Source: Companilactobacillus mindensis DSM 14500
GTDB taxonomy: Bacteria; Bacillota; Bacilli; Lactobacillales; Lactobacillaceae
DNA length: 63,865 nt
NCBI RefSeq assembly: GCF_001434275.1
Contig: NZ_AZEZ01000003.1
Coordinates: forward strand, 1-63,865
Reading direction: 5' to 3'
The first letter of the stretch is position 1. Each line of letters starts with the position of its first letter. The notes under the pieces were generated by a model, which did not search any database, was not told the DNA's origin, and worked only from the letters and a program-made list of their open reading frames with translations. Made by a program: the position numbers and the translations under genes. Shown in pieces: positions 47,001 through 55,561 of the stretch.

Positions 47001-47040
47001 AAAATCACAAATTCAAAAATGAATTTGTGATTTTTTATTT
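47001..47040. terminator. GATTC-type terminator after the surface protein
   Basis: AAAATCACAAATTC and GAATTTGTGATTTT form a 14-bp stem around AAAAAT, then T-rich sequence. Confidence 0.85.
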
Positions 47041-47088
47041 ACCTATGTTTTAATAAACTTATAAAGATTAATATTTGAGGTGTCCATA

Positions 47089-47541
47089 ATGGATAAGGAA
47101 AAAATTCAAGATTACTGGTTCAATTTTTTAAGAGACAAAAATTCACTTTATTACCCACTCGGTGATATTAGTTCCTACGGAAGTACCAAAGAGTCCGCTC
47201 AAGAATTGGCTGAATTGATCTATGATGGCAAAAAGACGGCTACTACATCTTCGTACGCCCTCTACGAACCTAACGAATACATGCCCCAAGTTGGCGATTA
47301 CAATATCATTTTAAACGGCGATGGCGACCCTGTCTGTATCACAGAAACCTTAGTTACCGAAGTAGTTCCCTTCAAATATGTCAGTGCCGAACATGCCTAT
47401 CATGAAGGTGAAGGCGATCGAACTTTAGAATACTGGCGTCAAGTTCACGAAGATTTCTTCAAGCAAGAATACAAGGAAGCCGGTCAAACATTTAACGAGA
47501 ATATTCCCTGTTTGTGTGAAGTTTTCAAACGTATTTATTAA
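47089..47541 (+). CDS. ASCH-domain protein
   Basis: A 150-residue ASCH protein: KDKNSLYYPLGDI-like N-terminus, then SAQELAELIYDGKKTATTSS (the G-K-K-T-x-T-x loop), QVGDYNIILNGDGDPVCITE and the helix RTLEYWRQVHEDFF. ASCH proteins are PUA-like; some hydrolyse N4-acetylcytidine or act on RNA. The start at 47089 follows GAGGTGTCCATA. The R2 repeat begins 2 nt after its stop codon. Confidence 0.82.
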   Translation: MDKEKIQDYWFNFLRDKNSLYYPLGDISSYGSTKESAQELAELIYDGKKTATTSSYALYEPNEYMPQVGDYNIILNGDGDPVCITETLVTEVVPFKYVSAEHAYHEGEGDRTLEYWRQVHEDFFKQEYKEAGQTFNENIPCLCEVFKRIY

Positions 47542-47542
47542 T

Positions 47543-47960
47543 GTGAAGTAAACCGGTCAACTTTTGAGTATTTGCCTAATCTCACGAATTGCTCGTCGGT
47601 TTTGCGAGTGATTTGGGAGATGTAGAAAAACGCAGAAAGTTGGTTTGCGTAACTCATTTTATAAGGTGAAACAAGCCGCTTAGATTCCGAGTAATTGCCT
47701 AGGCTTGGAAATTATCTGGCCGGTTTTGGCAGATGATTTTTAGGTCGTAGCAATGCACAGGAATCTGGCTTGGGCAACTCGTTTTAGAGAGTGAAGCAAA
47801 CCGGCCAACTTTTGAGTATTTGCCTAATCTCACGAATTGCTCGTCGGTTTTGCGAGTGATTTGGGAGATGTAGAAAAACGCAGAAAGTTAGTTTGTGTAA
47901 CTCATTTTATAAAGTGAAACAAACTGGTTAACTTTTGAGTATTTGTGTAACTCATTTCAA
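47543..47960 (+). repeat. A/B structured interspersed repeat, locus R2
   Basis: Order is A (47543-47665, 123 nt), B (47666-47790, 125 nt), A (47791-47913, 123 nt), then A' (47914-~47960), which lacks the central hairpin. Each unit starts with GTGAA(A/G)(C/T)AA. It begins directly at the end of the ASCH gene and in its direction. Each unit has an outer stem (AACTTT/AAAGTT in A; AGATTCC/GGAATCT in B) around a long inner hairpin. No gene lies here. Confidence 0.88.
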
Positions 47961-47990
47961 AGCATAGTCAATTTTCAAATACTAGCATAA

Positions 47991-48037
47991 AACCCATCCT
48001 TGATTCGAAAGTACTGAATCAGAGATGGGTTTTTAAT
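47991..48037. terminator. GATTC-type terminator downstream of mscL
   Basis: AACCCATCCTTGATTC and GAATCAGAGATGGGTT pair around GAAAGTACT, with T5 on the plus strand and an A/T tract on the other side. Confidence 0.75.
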
Positions 48038-48059
48038 TAAGCAAAAAAATTTTAATCCC

Positions 48060-48449
48060 CTACTTAGCATCTTTTTCATCTAAAGCATCAGAAATTTTCT
48101 TCAAGTACATAACCATCTCATCCTCTTTAGTTGTTTCAGGTTCTTCCTCTTCCTCATCACGACTGCTGATGATTTTATTCATAGCTTTAACTAGGAAGAA
48201 GACTACGATTGCAATAATCAGAAAGTTGATGATCGATTCAAGAAAATTACCATATTTGAACGTTGCATCCCCGACTTTGAAGACTAAATTGCTCAAGTCA
48301 ATCTTACCTAAGAACAAACCAATCAATGGATTGATCAAATTACCAACTAATGATTGAACGATGGCTGTAAAAGCGGCCCCCATGATAACACCGACAGCTA
48401 AGTCCATTACGTTTCCACGACTGATGAAATCTTTAAATTCTTTTATCAT
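48060..48449 (-). CDS. mscL: large-conductance mechanosensitive channel
   Basis: A 129-residue Msc[21 protein letters not shown] (first helix), a loop, second helix [20 protein letters not shown] and a charged C-terminal bundle. It opens on membrane tension to protect against hypo-osmotic shock. Standard length for the family. Confidence 0.96.
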   Translation of the reverse strand: MIKEFKDFISRGNVMDLAVGVIMGAAFTAIVQSLVGNLINPLIGLFLGKIDLSNLVFKVGDATFKYGNFLESIINFLIIAIVVFFLVKAMNKIISSRDEEEEEPETTKEDEMVMYLKKISDALDEKDAK

Positions 48450-48650
48450 ATTCCCAATCTCCTAATTTCTTCATTACTTTAATTATAGGGTTTTTCAGGT
48501 CATTTTTGCAAATTTTTTACTAAAAAGCAGTATACATATCGACAATTTATCAATTATTTTATTGATCATCACAGATAAAATACTTACTCAACCAGTGAGT
48601 ATTTTTTTATTCTCTTTTCATCTATAATCAACTTGAAAGGCTGTGAAGAA

Positions 48651-49037
48651 ATGAATAAATTTGACATTTATAAAATGGTTCTGGAAATCATCGCTGACAA
48701 GAATCCCAAAGACTTCCAAGAACTTCTCGACGACGCTCAACGTTATCAACTGGTCAAAGATTACATTGCAAGCGACAACGTTAATCAGTTTTTGATCGAC
48801 GATATTCAAGAAACTACTCTCAGTTTGATCAATGATGGTCTGATCTCTGGTATCGTCAGTCCCTTAAAATACGTCACATTGATCAAGTTCAATGGTCTGA
48901 CGATTGCTGGATTCCAATATCTCAAGAAATTACGTGAAGAGGATACTAAAAATCAAGTCAAAAAAATTCTCGAAGAAAATGGCCAAATGTCAACTCCACA
49001 GACATTGACCAAAGCAATTTCAAAATTAGTATTCTAA
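48651..49037 (+). CDS. small winged-helix-like protein, possibly YjcQ-like
   Basis: A 128-residue protein: helical N-terminus (MNKFDIYKMVLEIIADKNPK), then ITLxxLINDGLISGI and TIAGFQYLKKL, which resemble the wing and final helix of YjcQ-family proteins, plus an Arg/Lys-rich tail helix. GAAAGG lies 10 nt before the ATG at 48651; an upstream TTG is possible. Function unknown. Confidence 0.6.
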   Translation: MNKFDIYKMVLEIIADKNPKDFQELLDDAQRYQLVKDYIASDNVNQFLIDDIQETTLSLINDGLISGIVSPLKYVTLIKFNGLTIAGFQYLKKLREEDTKNQVKKILEENGQMSTPQTLTKAISKLVF

Positions 49038-49083
49038 TGTAATCTGATTCAACAAAATATTTTTAGTTAAAGCTAAAATATCG

Positions 49084-49124
49084 ACAAGTGTCAACTAACT
49101 TATTGTTTGACACTTGTTTTTTTT
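49084..49124 (+). terminator. Rho-independent terminator
   Basis: ACAAGTGTCAA and TTGACACTTGT pair perfectly, followed by a T run. Confidence 0.85.
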
Positions 49125-49182
49125 AGCTTTAATCTATGGGTGTATGATTTGATTTTTAAAAATTATAAGCGGAGGTTATTTT

Positions 49183-50556
49183 ATGTCAAAGACTAAAGTA
49201 GTAATTGTTGGAGCTTCCCACGGTGGCCACCAATCAATTCTAGAATTACTCAAGCGTTATGATGATATCGATATCAAATTATTTGAAGCGGGCGACTTTG
49301 TTTCCTTCATGTCCTGTGGTACTGAATTGTATCTCGAAAATGCAGTTACCGACGTGAACGATGTTCGTAACTTCAGACCAAGTGATTTTGCTCAAGATAA
49401 AAACGTAGAAATTCTCAACAACCATCAAGTAACCAAGATCAATGCCGATCAAAAGACGGTTACAGTTGTTGATTCTGTCAATAATACGACCCAAGATTAT
49501 CCATATGATAAGTTGATCTTGAGTTCCGGTGTAACACCTAAGTCAATTCCTGTTCCCGGCAACGACTTAGAAAATGTCTATTTGATGCGTGGCTTCGACT
49601 GGGCTACAAAGATCAAAGCAAAACTTGAAGATCCAGCAGTCAAAAATATTACTATTATCGGTGCCGGCTATATTGGTATTGAAGCTGCTGAAGCTGCCAA
49701 AAAAGCTGGTAAGAATGTCACAATTATCGACATGATCGACCGTCCTTTGGGCACTTACCTCGATTCCGAAATGACTGACATTTTAGCTAAACACCTCGAA
49801 GATAAAGGTGTCAAAGTTGTCACAGGTGCTCACATTCAAGAATACGTTGGTACCGGTAAAGTTTCAGCTGTCAAAACATCTGACGCTGAATACCCAAGTG
49901 ACTTAGTCATCCAAGCTGCTGGTGTCAAACCAAATACTGACTGGCTCAAAGGAACCGTTGATTTGGACGACCGCGGCTGGATCAAAAATAACGAGTACCT
50001 TCAAACTAATTTGCCCGATGTCTATGCCTTAGGTGACGCTACATTGGCTTATTCAATCCCAGCTGACAACCATGTTCCGATTGCTTTAGCAACTGTTGCT
50101 CGTCGTGAAGCTAGATATGTCGTCAAACACTTATTTGAAAAGACACCCGCTTTGCCATTCAAAGGCGTCGTTGGTTCATCAGCTTTGAGCGTCTTCGATT
50201 ATCACTTTGCTGAAACTGGTTTGAATAGCTTTACTGCTAAACGTTCCAATGTAGAGATAAAATCATCCTTCTATTCAGGCAGTCTCAGACCTGCATACGT
50301 ACTTGCTGGCAAAGAAAATCCTCAAGTTTGTGTCCAATTATTCTTCAATCCAAGTTCCCACGTTCTCTTAGGTGGCGCTGTCTTGTCAACTTATGATGTC
50401 ACTGCTCAAGCTAACGTTTTGGCCTTGGCCGTTCAACACAAATTGACCGTTGAAGATTTGGCCGACGCTGACTTCTTCTTCCAACCAGGCTTTGACAGAC
50501 AATGGAGTATTCTAAACGTTGCTGCTCAACATGCCCTTGGTGAAAAAGACTTTTAG
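49183..50556 (+). CDS. nox: NADH oxidase/peroxidase-family flavoprotein
   Basis: A 457-residue FAD enzyme: N-terminal dinucleotide motif VVIVGASHGGHQS, redox-active Cys in VSFMSCGTELYLEN, NAD motif ITIIGAGYIGIEAAEAA, and DVYALGDATLAY (FAD). This architecture covers water-forming NADH oxidases, NADH peroxidases and CoA-disulfide reductases; oxidase is the most usual in lactobacilli. The R3 repeat overlaps the very end: TTTTAGAGAGTGAAAC contains the stop codon. Confidence 0.82.
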   Translation: MSKTKVVIVGASHGGHQSILELLKRYDDIDIKLFEAGDFVSFMSCGTELYLENAVTDVNDVRNFRPSDFAQDKNVEILNNHQVTKINADQKTVTVVDSVNNTTQDYPYDKLILSSGVTPKSIPVPGNDLENVYLMRGFDWATKIKAKLEDPAVKNITIIGAGYIGIEAAEAAKKAGKNVTIIDMIDRPLGTYLDSEMTDILAKHLEDKGVKVVTGAHIQEYVGTGKVSAVKTSDAEYPSDLVIQAAGVKPNTDWLKGTVDLDDRGWIKNNEYLQTNLPDVYALGDATLAYSIPADNHVPIALATVARREARYVVKHLFEKTPALPFKGVVGSSALSVFDYHFAETGLNSFTAKRSNVEIKSSFYSGSLRPAYVLAGKENPQVCVQLFFNPSSHVLLGGAVLSTYDVTAQANVLALAVQHKLTVEDLADADFFFQPGFDRQWSILNVAAQHALGEKDF

Positions 50557-50559
50557 AGA

Positions 50560-50838
50560 GTGAAACAAACTGGTTAACTTTTGGGTATTTGCCTAATCTC
50601 ACGAATTGCTCGCCGGGTTTGCGAGTGATTTGGGAGATGTAGCAAAACGCAGAAAGTTAGTTTGGGTAACTCGTTTTAGAGAGTGAAGCAAACTGCTTAG
50701 ATCCTGAGCAATTGCCTAGACCTGGAAATTATCTGACCGTTTTTGGCAGATGATTTTTAGGCCGTAGCAATGCGCAGGAATCTGGTTTGAGCAACTCGTT
50801 TCAATTTAGTGAAACAAACTGGTTAACTTTTGAGTATT
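50560..50838 (+). repeat. A/B structured interspersed repeat, locus R3
   Basis: Order is A (50560-50682, 123 nt), B (50683-50808, 126 nt), then A' (from 50809), cut after TGAGTATT. It follows the nox stop codon and runs in its direction. The inter-unit sequence TTTTAGAGAGTGAA is the same as in R2. The rest of the gap to 51002 holds a terminator and a promoter-like stretch, no gene. Confidence 0.87.
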
Positions 50839-50845
50839 AACATAG

Positions 50846-50885
50846 AAAACCTCAGATTCTAAATATGAATCTGAGGTTTTTAAGT
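50846..50885. terminator. GATTC-type terminator
   Basis: AAAACCTCAGATTC and GAATCTGAGGTTTT pair perfectly around TAAATAT; T run follows. Confidence 0.87.
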
Positions 50886-51002
50886 ACATATTATAACTGC
50901 TCTCTTTCGAGATTTTTAACTTCCAACCGTATTAATCGATTCGACTATTGCTATAATTAGAAAAAGGTCTTAAATCATTCAAAAATCGGGGATAATAAAT
51001 CT

Positions 51003-51506
51003 ATGCAAACTTATGGTTACAGTCGTGTTGAACGTCATCGCAGGCAAAAAAAGCCACTCTACACTAAATGGTGGCTCTGGTTGATTGTGGCCTTAGTGAT
51101 CGTTTCTTTAGGCTTTAGCGGCTTTAAACTGTATTCCAGTCATCATTGGTCAGCACCCTATTATGATCAAACTGGCAGCCATGTGCTCATAGATAAAAAA
51201 AACAATAACCTAAACGATGATCAGAGAAAAAAATTCTATGCCATCGCTCACAGTGCCGTCAAATCCGAATATCCTAAATTGTATTTCGATAACTTGAGTG
51301 ATACCGGTATTTATGTAAAAAAATTAAATGCCCCCCAAACTTATCAAATCGACTACTTCTGTAAAACTGATTTTGCTTTGAAGATGAAATTTCACACCCG
51401 CTTAAATATTAAATTGAAAAATAAATCCTTAAAGGGCAAGACACCTTTTACTTACTCACATTTCCAATCCAATTTGGATGTTTTCTCCAGTGCAAATAAA
51501 AAATAA
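51003..51506 (+). CDS. membrane-anchored extracellular protein, unknown
   Basis: A 167-residue protein with a basic N-terminus, one anchor helix (WWLWLIVALVIVSLGF, about 24-40) and an extracellular alpha/beta domain. Its anchor (KKPLYTKWWLW) is nearly the same as that of the prophage surface protein at 18457 (KKPLYKKWWFW). The outside domains do not match. Function unknown. Confidence 0.65.
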   Translation: MQTYGYSRVERHRRQKKPLYTKWWLWLIVALVIVSLGFSGFKLYSSHHWSAPYYDQTGSHVLIDKKNNNLNDDQRKKFYAIAHSAVKSEYPKLYFDNLSDTGIYVKKLNAPQTYQIDYFCKTDFALKMKFHTRLNIKLKNKSLKGKTPFTYSHFQSNLDVFSSANKK

Positions 51507-51523
51507 TATTTCAAGCAAAATAA

Positions 51524-51568
51524 AATAGCTAAAATCCTTGTTTTAAAAGGACTTTAGCTATTTTTTTA
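51524..51568 (+). terminator. Rho-independent terminator
   Basis: AAATAGCTAAAATCCTT pairs with AAGGACTTTAGCTATTT around GTTTTAA, followed by T7. Confidence 0.85.
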
Positions 51569-51580
51569 CCGATAAAACTC

Positions 51581-51664
51581 TGCCGCCGACAAGATTCGAA
51601 CTTGCATGTGGAAAACCACACAACGACCTGAACGATGCGCGTCTGCCAATTCCGCCACGGCGGC
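51581..51664 (-). tRNA. tRNA-Leu (CAG)
   Basis: Complete class II tRNA of 84 nt: acceptor GCCGCCG/CGGCGGC, D arm GCGGAATTGGCAGACGC, anticodon loop TTCAGGT (anticodon CAG), long variable arm TGTGG-TTTT-CCACA, T-arm with loop TTCGAAT. CCA is not encoded. The anticodon stem has one T-T mismatch. Confidence 0.95.
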
Positions 51665-51731
51665 AAATCAATACAAATAATCTACCAATTAGATTACAAT
51701 GAAAATGATACTACAAATGGAGGTCCTTGTA

Positions 51732-52580
51732 ATGGAAAATATTAGTAAAAGTATTTTAAGTAACGTTATTTTACCTCGAAAACCTAATTCATATAAAGGA
51801 AACTATGGCAGAATTTTAATTATCGCCGGATCTAGCAACTTTGGCGGTGCAGCTATTTTGGCTACCAGTGCAGCCGTTCACAGTGGGGCTGGATTAGTTA
51901 CCGTCGCCTCTACCCCTGAAAAATTCACCGCTATCAACACGCGCATTCCTGAAGCTATGACTATCGACTATCACAACAAGCAACTCCTTTTGGAAGCCAT
52001 TATCAGCAGTTCAGTTATCGCAATTGGACCAGGTTTAGGAACAACTTCAGTTGCTAAAGGTTTGGTCAAAACCGTCTTGAATAATACCGCTACTAATCAA
52101 ACAGTGATTTTAGACGCTTCCGCCTTAACCATTATTGCCAGTGAAAAAATTCCTCTACAAACGACCGCCAACATCGTTATGACGCCACATCAAGGCGAAT
52201 GGCAAAGACTGGCTAACTTACCTATTCTTGAACAAACCGTCAGCAATAATTTCGAAGCTTTGGAACATTTAAATCACGATGCCGTATTAGTTTTGAAAAA
52301 ACACCATTCAGAAATTTATTATCACGATCAAGTTTCCCAAATCGAAGCTGGCAATCCTGGTATGGCGACTGGCGGCATGGGAGACACGTTGACTGGTATC
52401 ATCGCAGGTTTCATCGGTCAATTTGGTTTCTCCTTAGACACGATTTCAGCCGCCCTATTGATCCACAGCATTATTGCTGACCAACTGAACGAAAAGCATT
52501 ATGTCGTCTTGCCATCGGCCATTATTCGCAAATTGCCTAAATACATGGCTAGATACAGTCAAATTGAAAGTGAGGATTGA
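51732..52580 (+). CDS. nnrD: ADP-dependent NAD(P)H-hydrate dehydratase
   Basis: A 282-residue ribokinase-fold YjeF C-domain protein that repairs hydrated NAD(P)H. Key blocks: GRILIIAGSSNFGGAAILAT, AIGPGLGT, VILDASALT, VMTPHQGEW and GNPGMATGGMGDTLTG. It is free-standing, without the N-terminal epimerase domain. GGAGGTCCTTGTA fixes the start at 51732. The stop overlaps the next gene's start region. Confidence 0.93.
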   Translation: MENISKSILSNVILPRKPNSYKGNYGRILIIAGSSNFGGAAILATSAAVHSGAGLVTVASTPEKFTAINTRIPEAMTIDYHNKQLLLEAIISSSVIAIGPGLGTTSVAKGLVKTVLNNTATNQTVILDASALTIIASEKIPLQTTANIVMTPHQGEWQRLANLPILEQTVSNNFEALEHLNHDAVLVLKKHHSEIYYHDQVSQIEAGNPGMATGGMGDTLTGIIAGFIGQFGFSLDTISAALLIHSIIADQLNEKHYVVLPSAIIRKLPKYMARYSQIESED

Positions 52581-52582
52581 GT

Positions 52583-53440
52583 TTGAAACACGAATTGAAC
52601 ATTTCTAATGTTCCGGATCTTTTGCAGATCGACTCCAACCTTACCTATGCTCAAGTTCCCGGCTGGCTCAACCAAACGACTAGAGAATTGCATTTATCAG
52701 TCATACGGCACCAGAAACGTTTCGACAATCACAAATTTCCAGTCATTCTCTGGTTTGCTGGCGGTGCTTGGATGGATGTCGACTATAACGTTCATCTAGC
52801 TGATTTGACGGCTTATGCTAAAAGGGGCTTTGTTGTCGTCGACGTCGAATATCGCGACAGCAATAAAACCAAATTCCCTGGTCAATTAGAAGATGCTAAA
52901 GCGGCGATTCGTTATCTCAAAAAAAATGCTGCTAAATTTCAAATTGACCCGACTAAAATCATTGCTATGGGTGAATCTGCCGGTGGACATTTAGCCAGCA
53001 TGCTGGGGGTCACTAACGATTCAGAAAAATTTAACGTTGGCGACAATCTTAATTTTGACAGCAAAGTAGCTTTGGCCATTCCTTGGTCTGGCGTCGTTGA
53101 TCCGTTGACGACCATGAATAGCAATCGCACTGACGATCATAATTTCATGTATCGGAATTTTTTAGGCAAAAAACCTGATCAGTCACAAATCTTAAACGAT
53201 CGAGCTGATCCGCTTAAATATATCGATTCAACAACAGTGCCTTTTTTTATTCTGCACGGAACTGATGACTCAGTCGTCCCAATTTCTAACGCTGAAGAAT
53301 TGGCGCAAAAATTAACTGAACATAATATTACCAACGAATTATACGAAATCAAGGGTGCACGTCACATGGATCCAAAATTTTGGCACCCAGAGATCACCCA
53401 ACTGATCGTTGATTTTATAAATAATCAACTTGAAAACTAA
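52583..53440 (+). CDS. alpha/beta hydrolase (esterase family)
   Basis: A roughly 285-residue hydrolase: oxyanion-type motif LWFAGGAWM, nucleophile elbow GESAGG, Asp in GTDDSVVP, His in GARHMDP. It resembles BD-FAE/acetyl-esterase enzymes that remove acyl groups from carbohydrates. A TTG at 52583 spaced 7 nt from TGAGG is the preferred start; TTG at 52577 overlaps the nnrD stop. Co-transcribed with nnrD. Confidence 0.83.
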   Translation: MKHELNISNVPDLLQIDSNLTYAQVPGWLNQTTRELHLSVIRHQKRFDNHKFPVILWFAGGAWMDVDYNVHLADLTAYAKRGFVVVDVEYRDSNKTKFPGQLEDAKAAIRYLKKNAAKFQIDPTKIIAMGESAGGHLASMLGVTNDSEKFNVGDNLNFDSKVALAIPWSGVVDPLTTMNSNRTDDHNFMYRNFLGKKPDQSQILNDRADPLKYIDSTTVPFFILHGTDDSVVPISNAEELAQKLTEHNITNELYEIKGARHMDPKFWHPEITQLIVDFINNQLEN

Positions 53441-53456
53441 CCGATCGTGGTAACAA

Positions 53457-53502
53457 AAAAAAGACGTCCCTGATTTGAAATGCTGAATCAGAGGCGTCTT
53501 TA
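53457..53502. terminator. bidirectional GATTC-type terminator
   Basis: AAAGACGTCCCTGATT and AATCAGAGGCGTCTTT pair with one mismatch around TGAAATGCTG; A and T runs lie outside. It sits between convergent genes. Confidence 0.8.
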
Positions 53503-53528
53503 AATTAATATTGGAAAACCTAATAATT

Positions 53529-55202
53529 TTATTTAATATTGAAAATTCTTCTGACCCGTTCAACTCGAGGTCCCAAAATCTTATCAGCTAAGGACGTCTT
53601 CAAGACTAAATATCCATAAATGACGCCACCTAAACCAGCTTCTAGAACTAATACGACTACACTGATGATTCGATCGGAGTTGCCAACGAAGTGGAAGACC
53701 ACCCAATCGACGAACAAAACAGACACAAACATAATCAAGGAGAATAAGATGATGCCACTGATTCTGCGTGAAATTCTACCAGTATCAAATGGATAGATTT
53801 TGTGTAGTTCTTGTAGCATCAACCAGCAAACAACTCCCATACCGATACTTGTCGCTACTAAAGGTCCAAACTCGTGGAAGAGCCAGATCATTGGCAACTG
53901 AGCAACGATTTTGACGATCAAGCCATAAACAAAATATCTAATGGCTAATTTATTACGATATAACGCTTGTAGAATAGCTGAGAGAACTGTGAAAAGTCCT
54001 AATAGAATTGAGATCACTGATGAAAATTGGAGCATCAAGACACCCAAAGCATCGTAACGATAGAACGTCGTCCACAATGGTTGTGCTACCGCATACATCC
54101 CTAAGGAAGCAGGAATCATGACGAAGAAGAATAACTCCAAAGTATTTGAAATTTGATTTTCAATTTTTTCTTTATCACCTTTAGAATATAGGCCAGACAA
54201 GATAGGTACCGCCGTCACTGCCATCGCTGTTGACAGCGAAACGATGATCATGATCAACTTGTTAGCTTGGAATCCGAAGAGTGAATAGTAATTATCCAAT
54301 TGAGCGCCAGTTGCGTTGACGAACATCCGCATGAATTGGTTGAAAGTCGACTGATCGAACAAATTAAAGAACGTGATTCCGGCATCCAAAATAATAAATG
54401 GCACCGCTTGTTCAAAAATTTCTCGGGTAAAGTTGTTCTCATTTACATCAGCCACTGGTTGTCCTTCACGGGACAAGCGTCTTAACTTCGGCAATTTTTT
54501 GAGGATTGCCAAAACCAAGATTCCAATCGCTACAATTGCTCCAATAAAAGCTGCAAAAGTCGATTGAACTACGGCATTGATATAGCTGCCCTTTTGAACG
54601 ACCATAATGATATAAGTTGCCACCAGCATATAAATAACCCGGGCAATTTGTTCCAAGAATTGGGATATAGCTGAAGGAGCCATATCCGAATATCCTTGCA
54701 AATATCCTCTTAAAATACTCAAAATAGGAATAATTAACACAGCTACCGCTAAGGATTTGATGACCGGAATACTTCTGGGGTCGCCGTCAGTAAATAGCAT
54801 TGCCAACACTGGAGCACCAAAGTACATCACCGCACCAAAGATGATTCCCATGAAAGTCATGATCCTCAGCCCATGCTTAAATAATTTATTACCTGTTGCG
54901 TATTGATCCAAAGCATTATAATGTGAGATCTGTTTTGATATCGCTCCAGGGATTCCTGCAGTCGAAACGATCAAGAACAAACTATAAATGTTATAACCTT
55001 TGGCAAACAACGCGTTAGCTGCCGGATAATATGATCCCATCCAAGCCATCCAGGGAATGATATATATCGCACCTAAAATACGTGAAAAAATACTACCAGC
55101 TGTCATCCAAGCGGACCCTGCCAACATAGTATCTTGTGAAGATGATTCCGGATCCATCACTGGCATTACTTCTTCATCATCACGGCTATTATTTACGCCC
55201 AA
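53529..55202 (-). CDS. MurJ/SpoVB-type lipid-linked polysaccharide flippase
   Basis: About 557 residues, 14 membrane helices, MOP superfamily (SGSAWMTAGSIFSRILGAIY-like first helix; GIPGAISKQISHYNAL). The best match by eye is the YtgP/MurJ-type flippase of Bacillus, which exports lipid II. A TTG at 55202 is 8 nt from AAGGTGG; GTG at 55214 and ATG farther in are alternatives. The acidic soluble N-terminus before helix 1 is longer than usual. Confidence 0.8.
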   Translation of the reverse strand: MGVNNSRDDEEVMPVMDPESSSQDTMLAGSAWMTAGSIFSRILGAIYIIPWMAWMGSYYPAANALFAKGYNIYSLFLIVSTAGIPGAISKQISHYNALDQYATGNKLFKHGLRIMTFMGIIFGAVMYFGAPVLAMLFTDGDPRSIPVIKSLAVAVLIIPILSILRGYLQGYSDMAPSAISQFLEQIARVIYMLVATYIIMVVQKGSYINAVVQSTFAAFIGAIVAIGILVLAILKKLPKLRRLSREGQPVADVNENNFTREIFEQAVPFIILDAGITFFNLFDQSTFNQFMRMFVNATGAQLDNYYSLFGFQANKLIMIIVSLSTAMAVTAVPILSGLYSKGDKEKIENQISNTLELFFFVMIPASLGMYAVAQPLWTTFYRYDALGVLMLQFSSVISILLGLFTVLSAILQALYRNKLAIRYFVYGLIVKIVAQLPMIWLFHEFGPLVATSIGMGVVCWLMLQELHKIYPFDTGRISRRISGIILFSLIMFVSVLFVDWVVFHFVGNSDRIISVVVLVLEAGLGGVIYGYLVLKTSLADKILGPRVERVRRIFNIK

Positions 55203-55356
55203 AACCTGCACCACCTTAAAAACTATCCATTTAATTATAGCAAAATTCTTATCCTAAAAATTTTAAATTACACTTTAATTGGCCAAAAAGCAAATTAATT
55301 TCCCAAAATCGGATTTTCTTTAAGAGAAAAATAAAATTATCTGTAGATAATGGTTT

Positions 55357-55373
55357 ATTAAAGCGCTAACAAT
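55357..55373. promoter_or_regulatory. candidate cre (CcpA) site
   Basis: ATTAAAGCGCTAACAAT matches the core of the catabolite-responsive element (TGAAANCGNTNNCA) except its first bases. It lies ~150 nt before the flippase gene. The rest of 55215-55560 is AT-rich and holds no gene. Confidence 0.35.
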
Positions 55374-55520
55374 GTTAAAATAAATATATTGAATATCTCT
55401 ATCAAACACCATATAATAATTCACTTCATTACAAGTATCATGCAATTATTCATTAATAAATTTCAATTCCTTCATATCAAATATCTTAGACAATTTGTCT
55501 TTTGTGGTGATATTCAATAT

Positions 55521-55556
55521 AAAAAGGCCTCGGAAAATTTCCGAAGCCTTTTTTCT
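55521..55556 (-). terminator. leuS terminator
   Basis: AAAAGGC-TCGGAAA and TTTCCGA-GCCTTTT pair around ATT with one bulge; the minus strand is followed by an AT tract and the plus strand by T6. Confidence 0.75.
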
Positions 55557-55561
55557 ATCTA

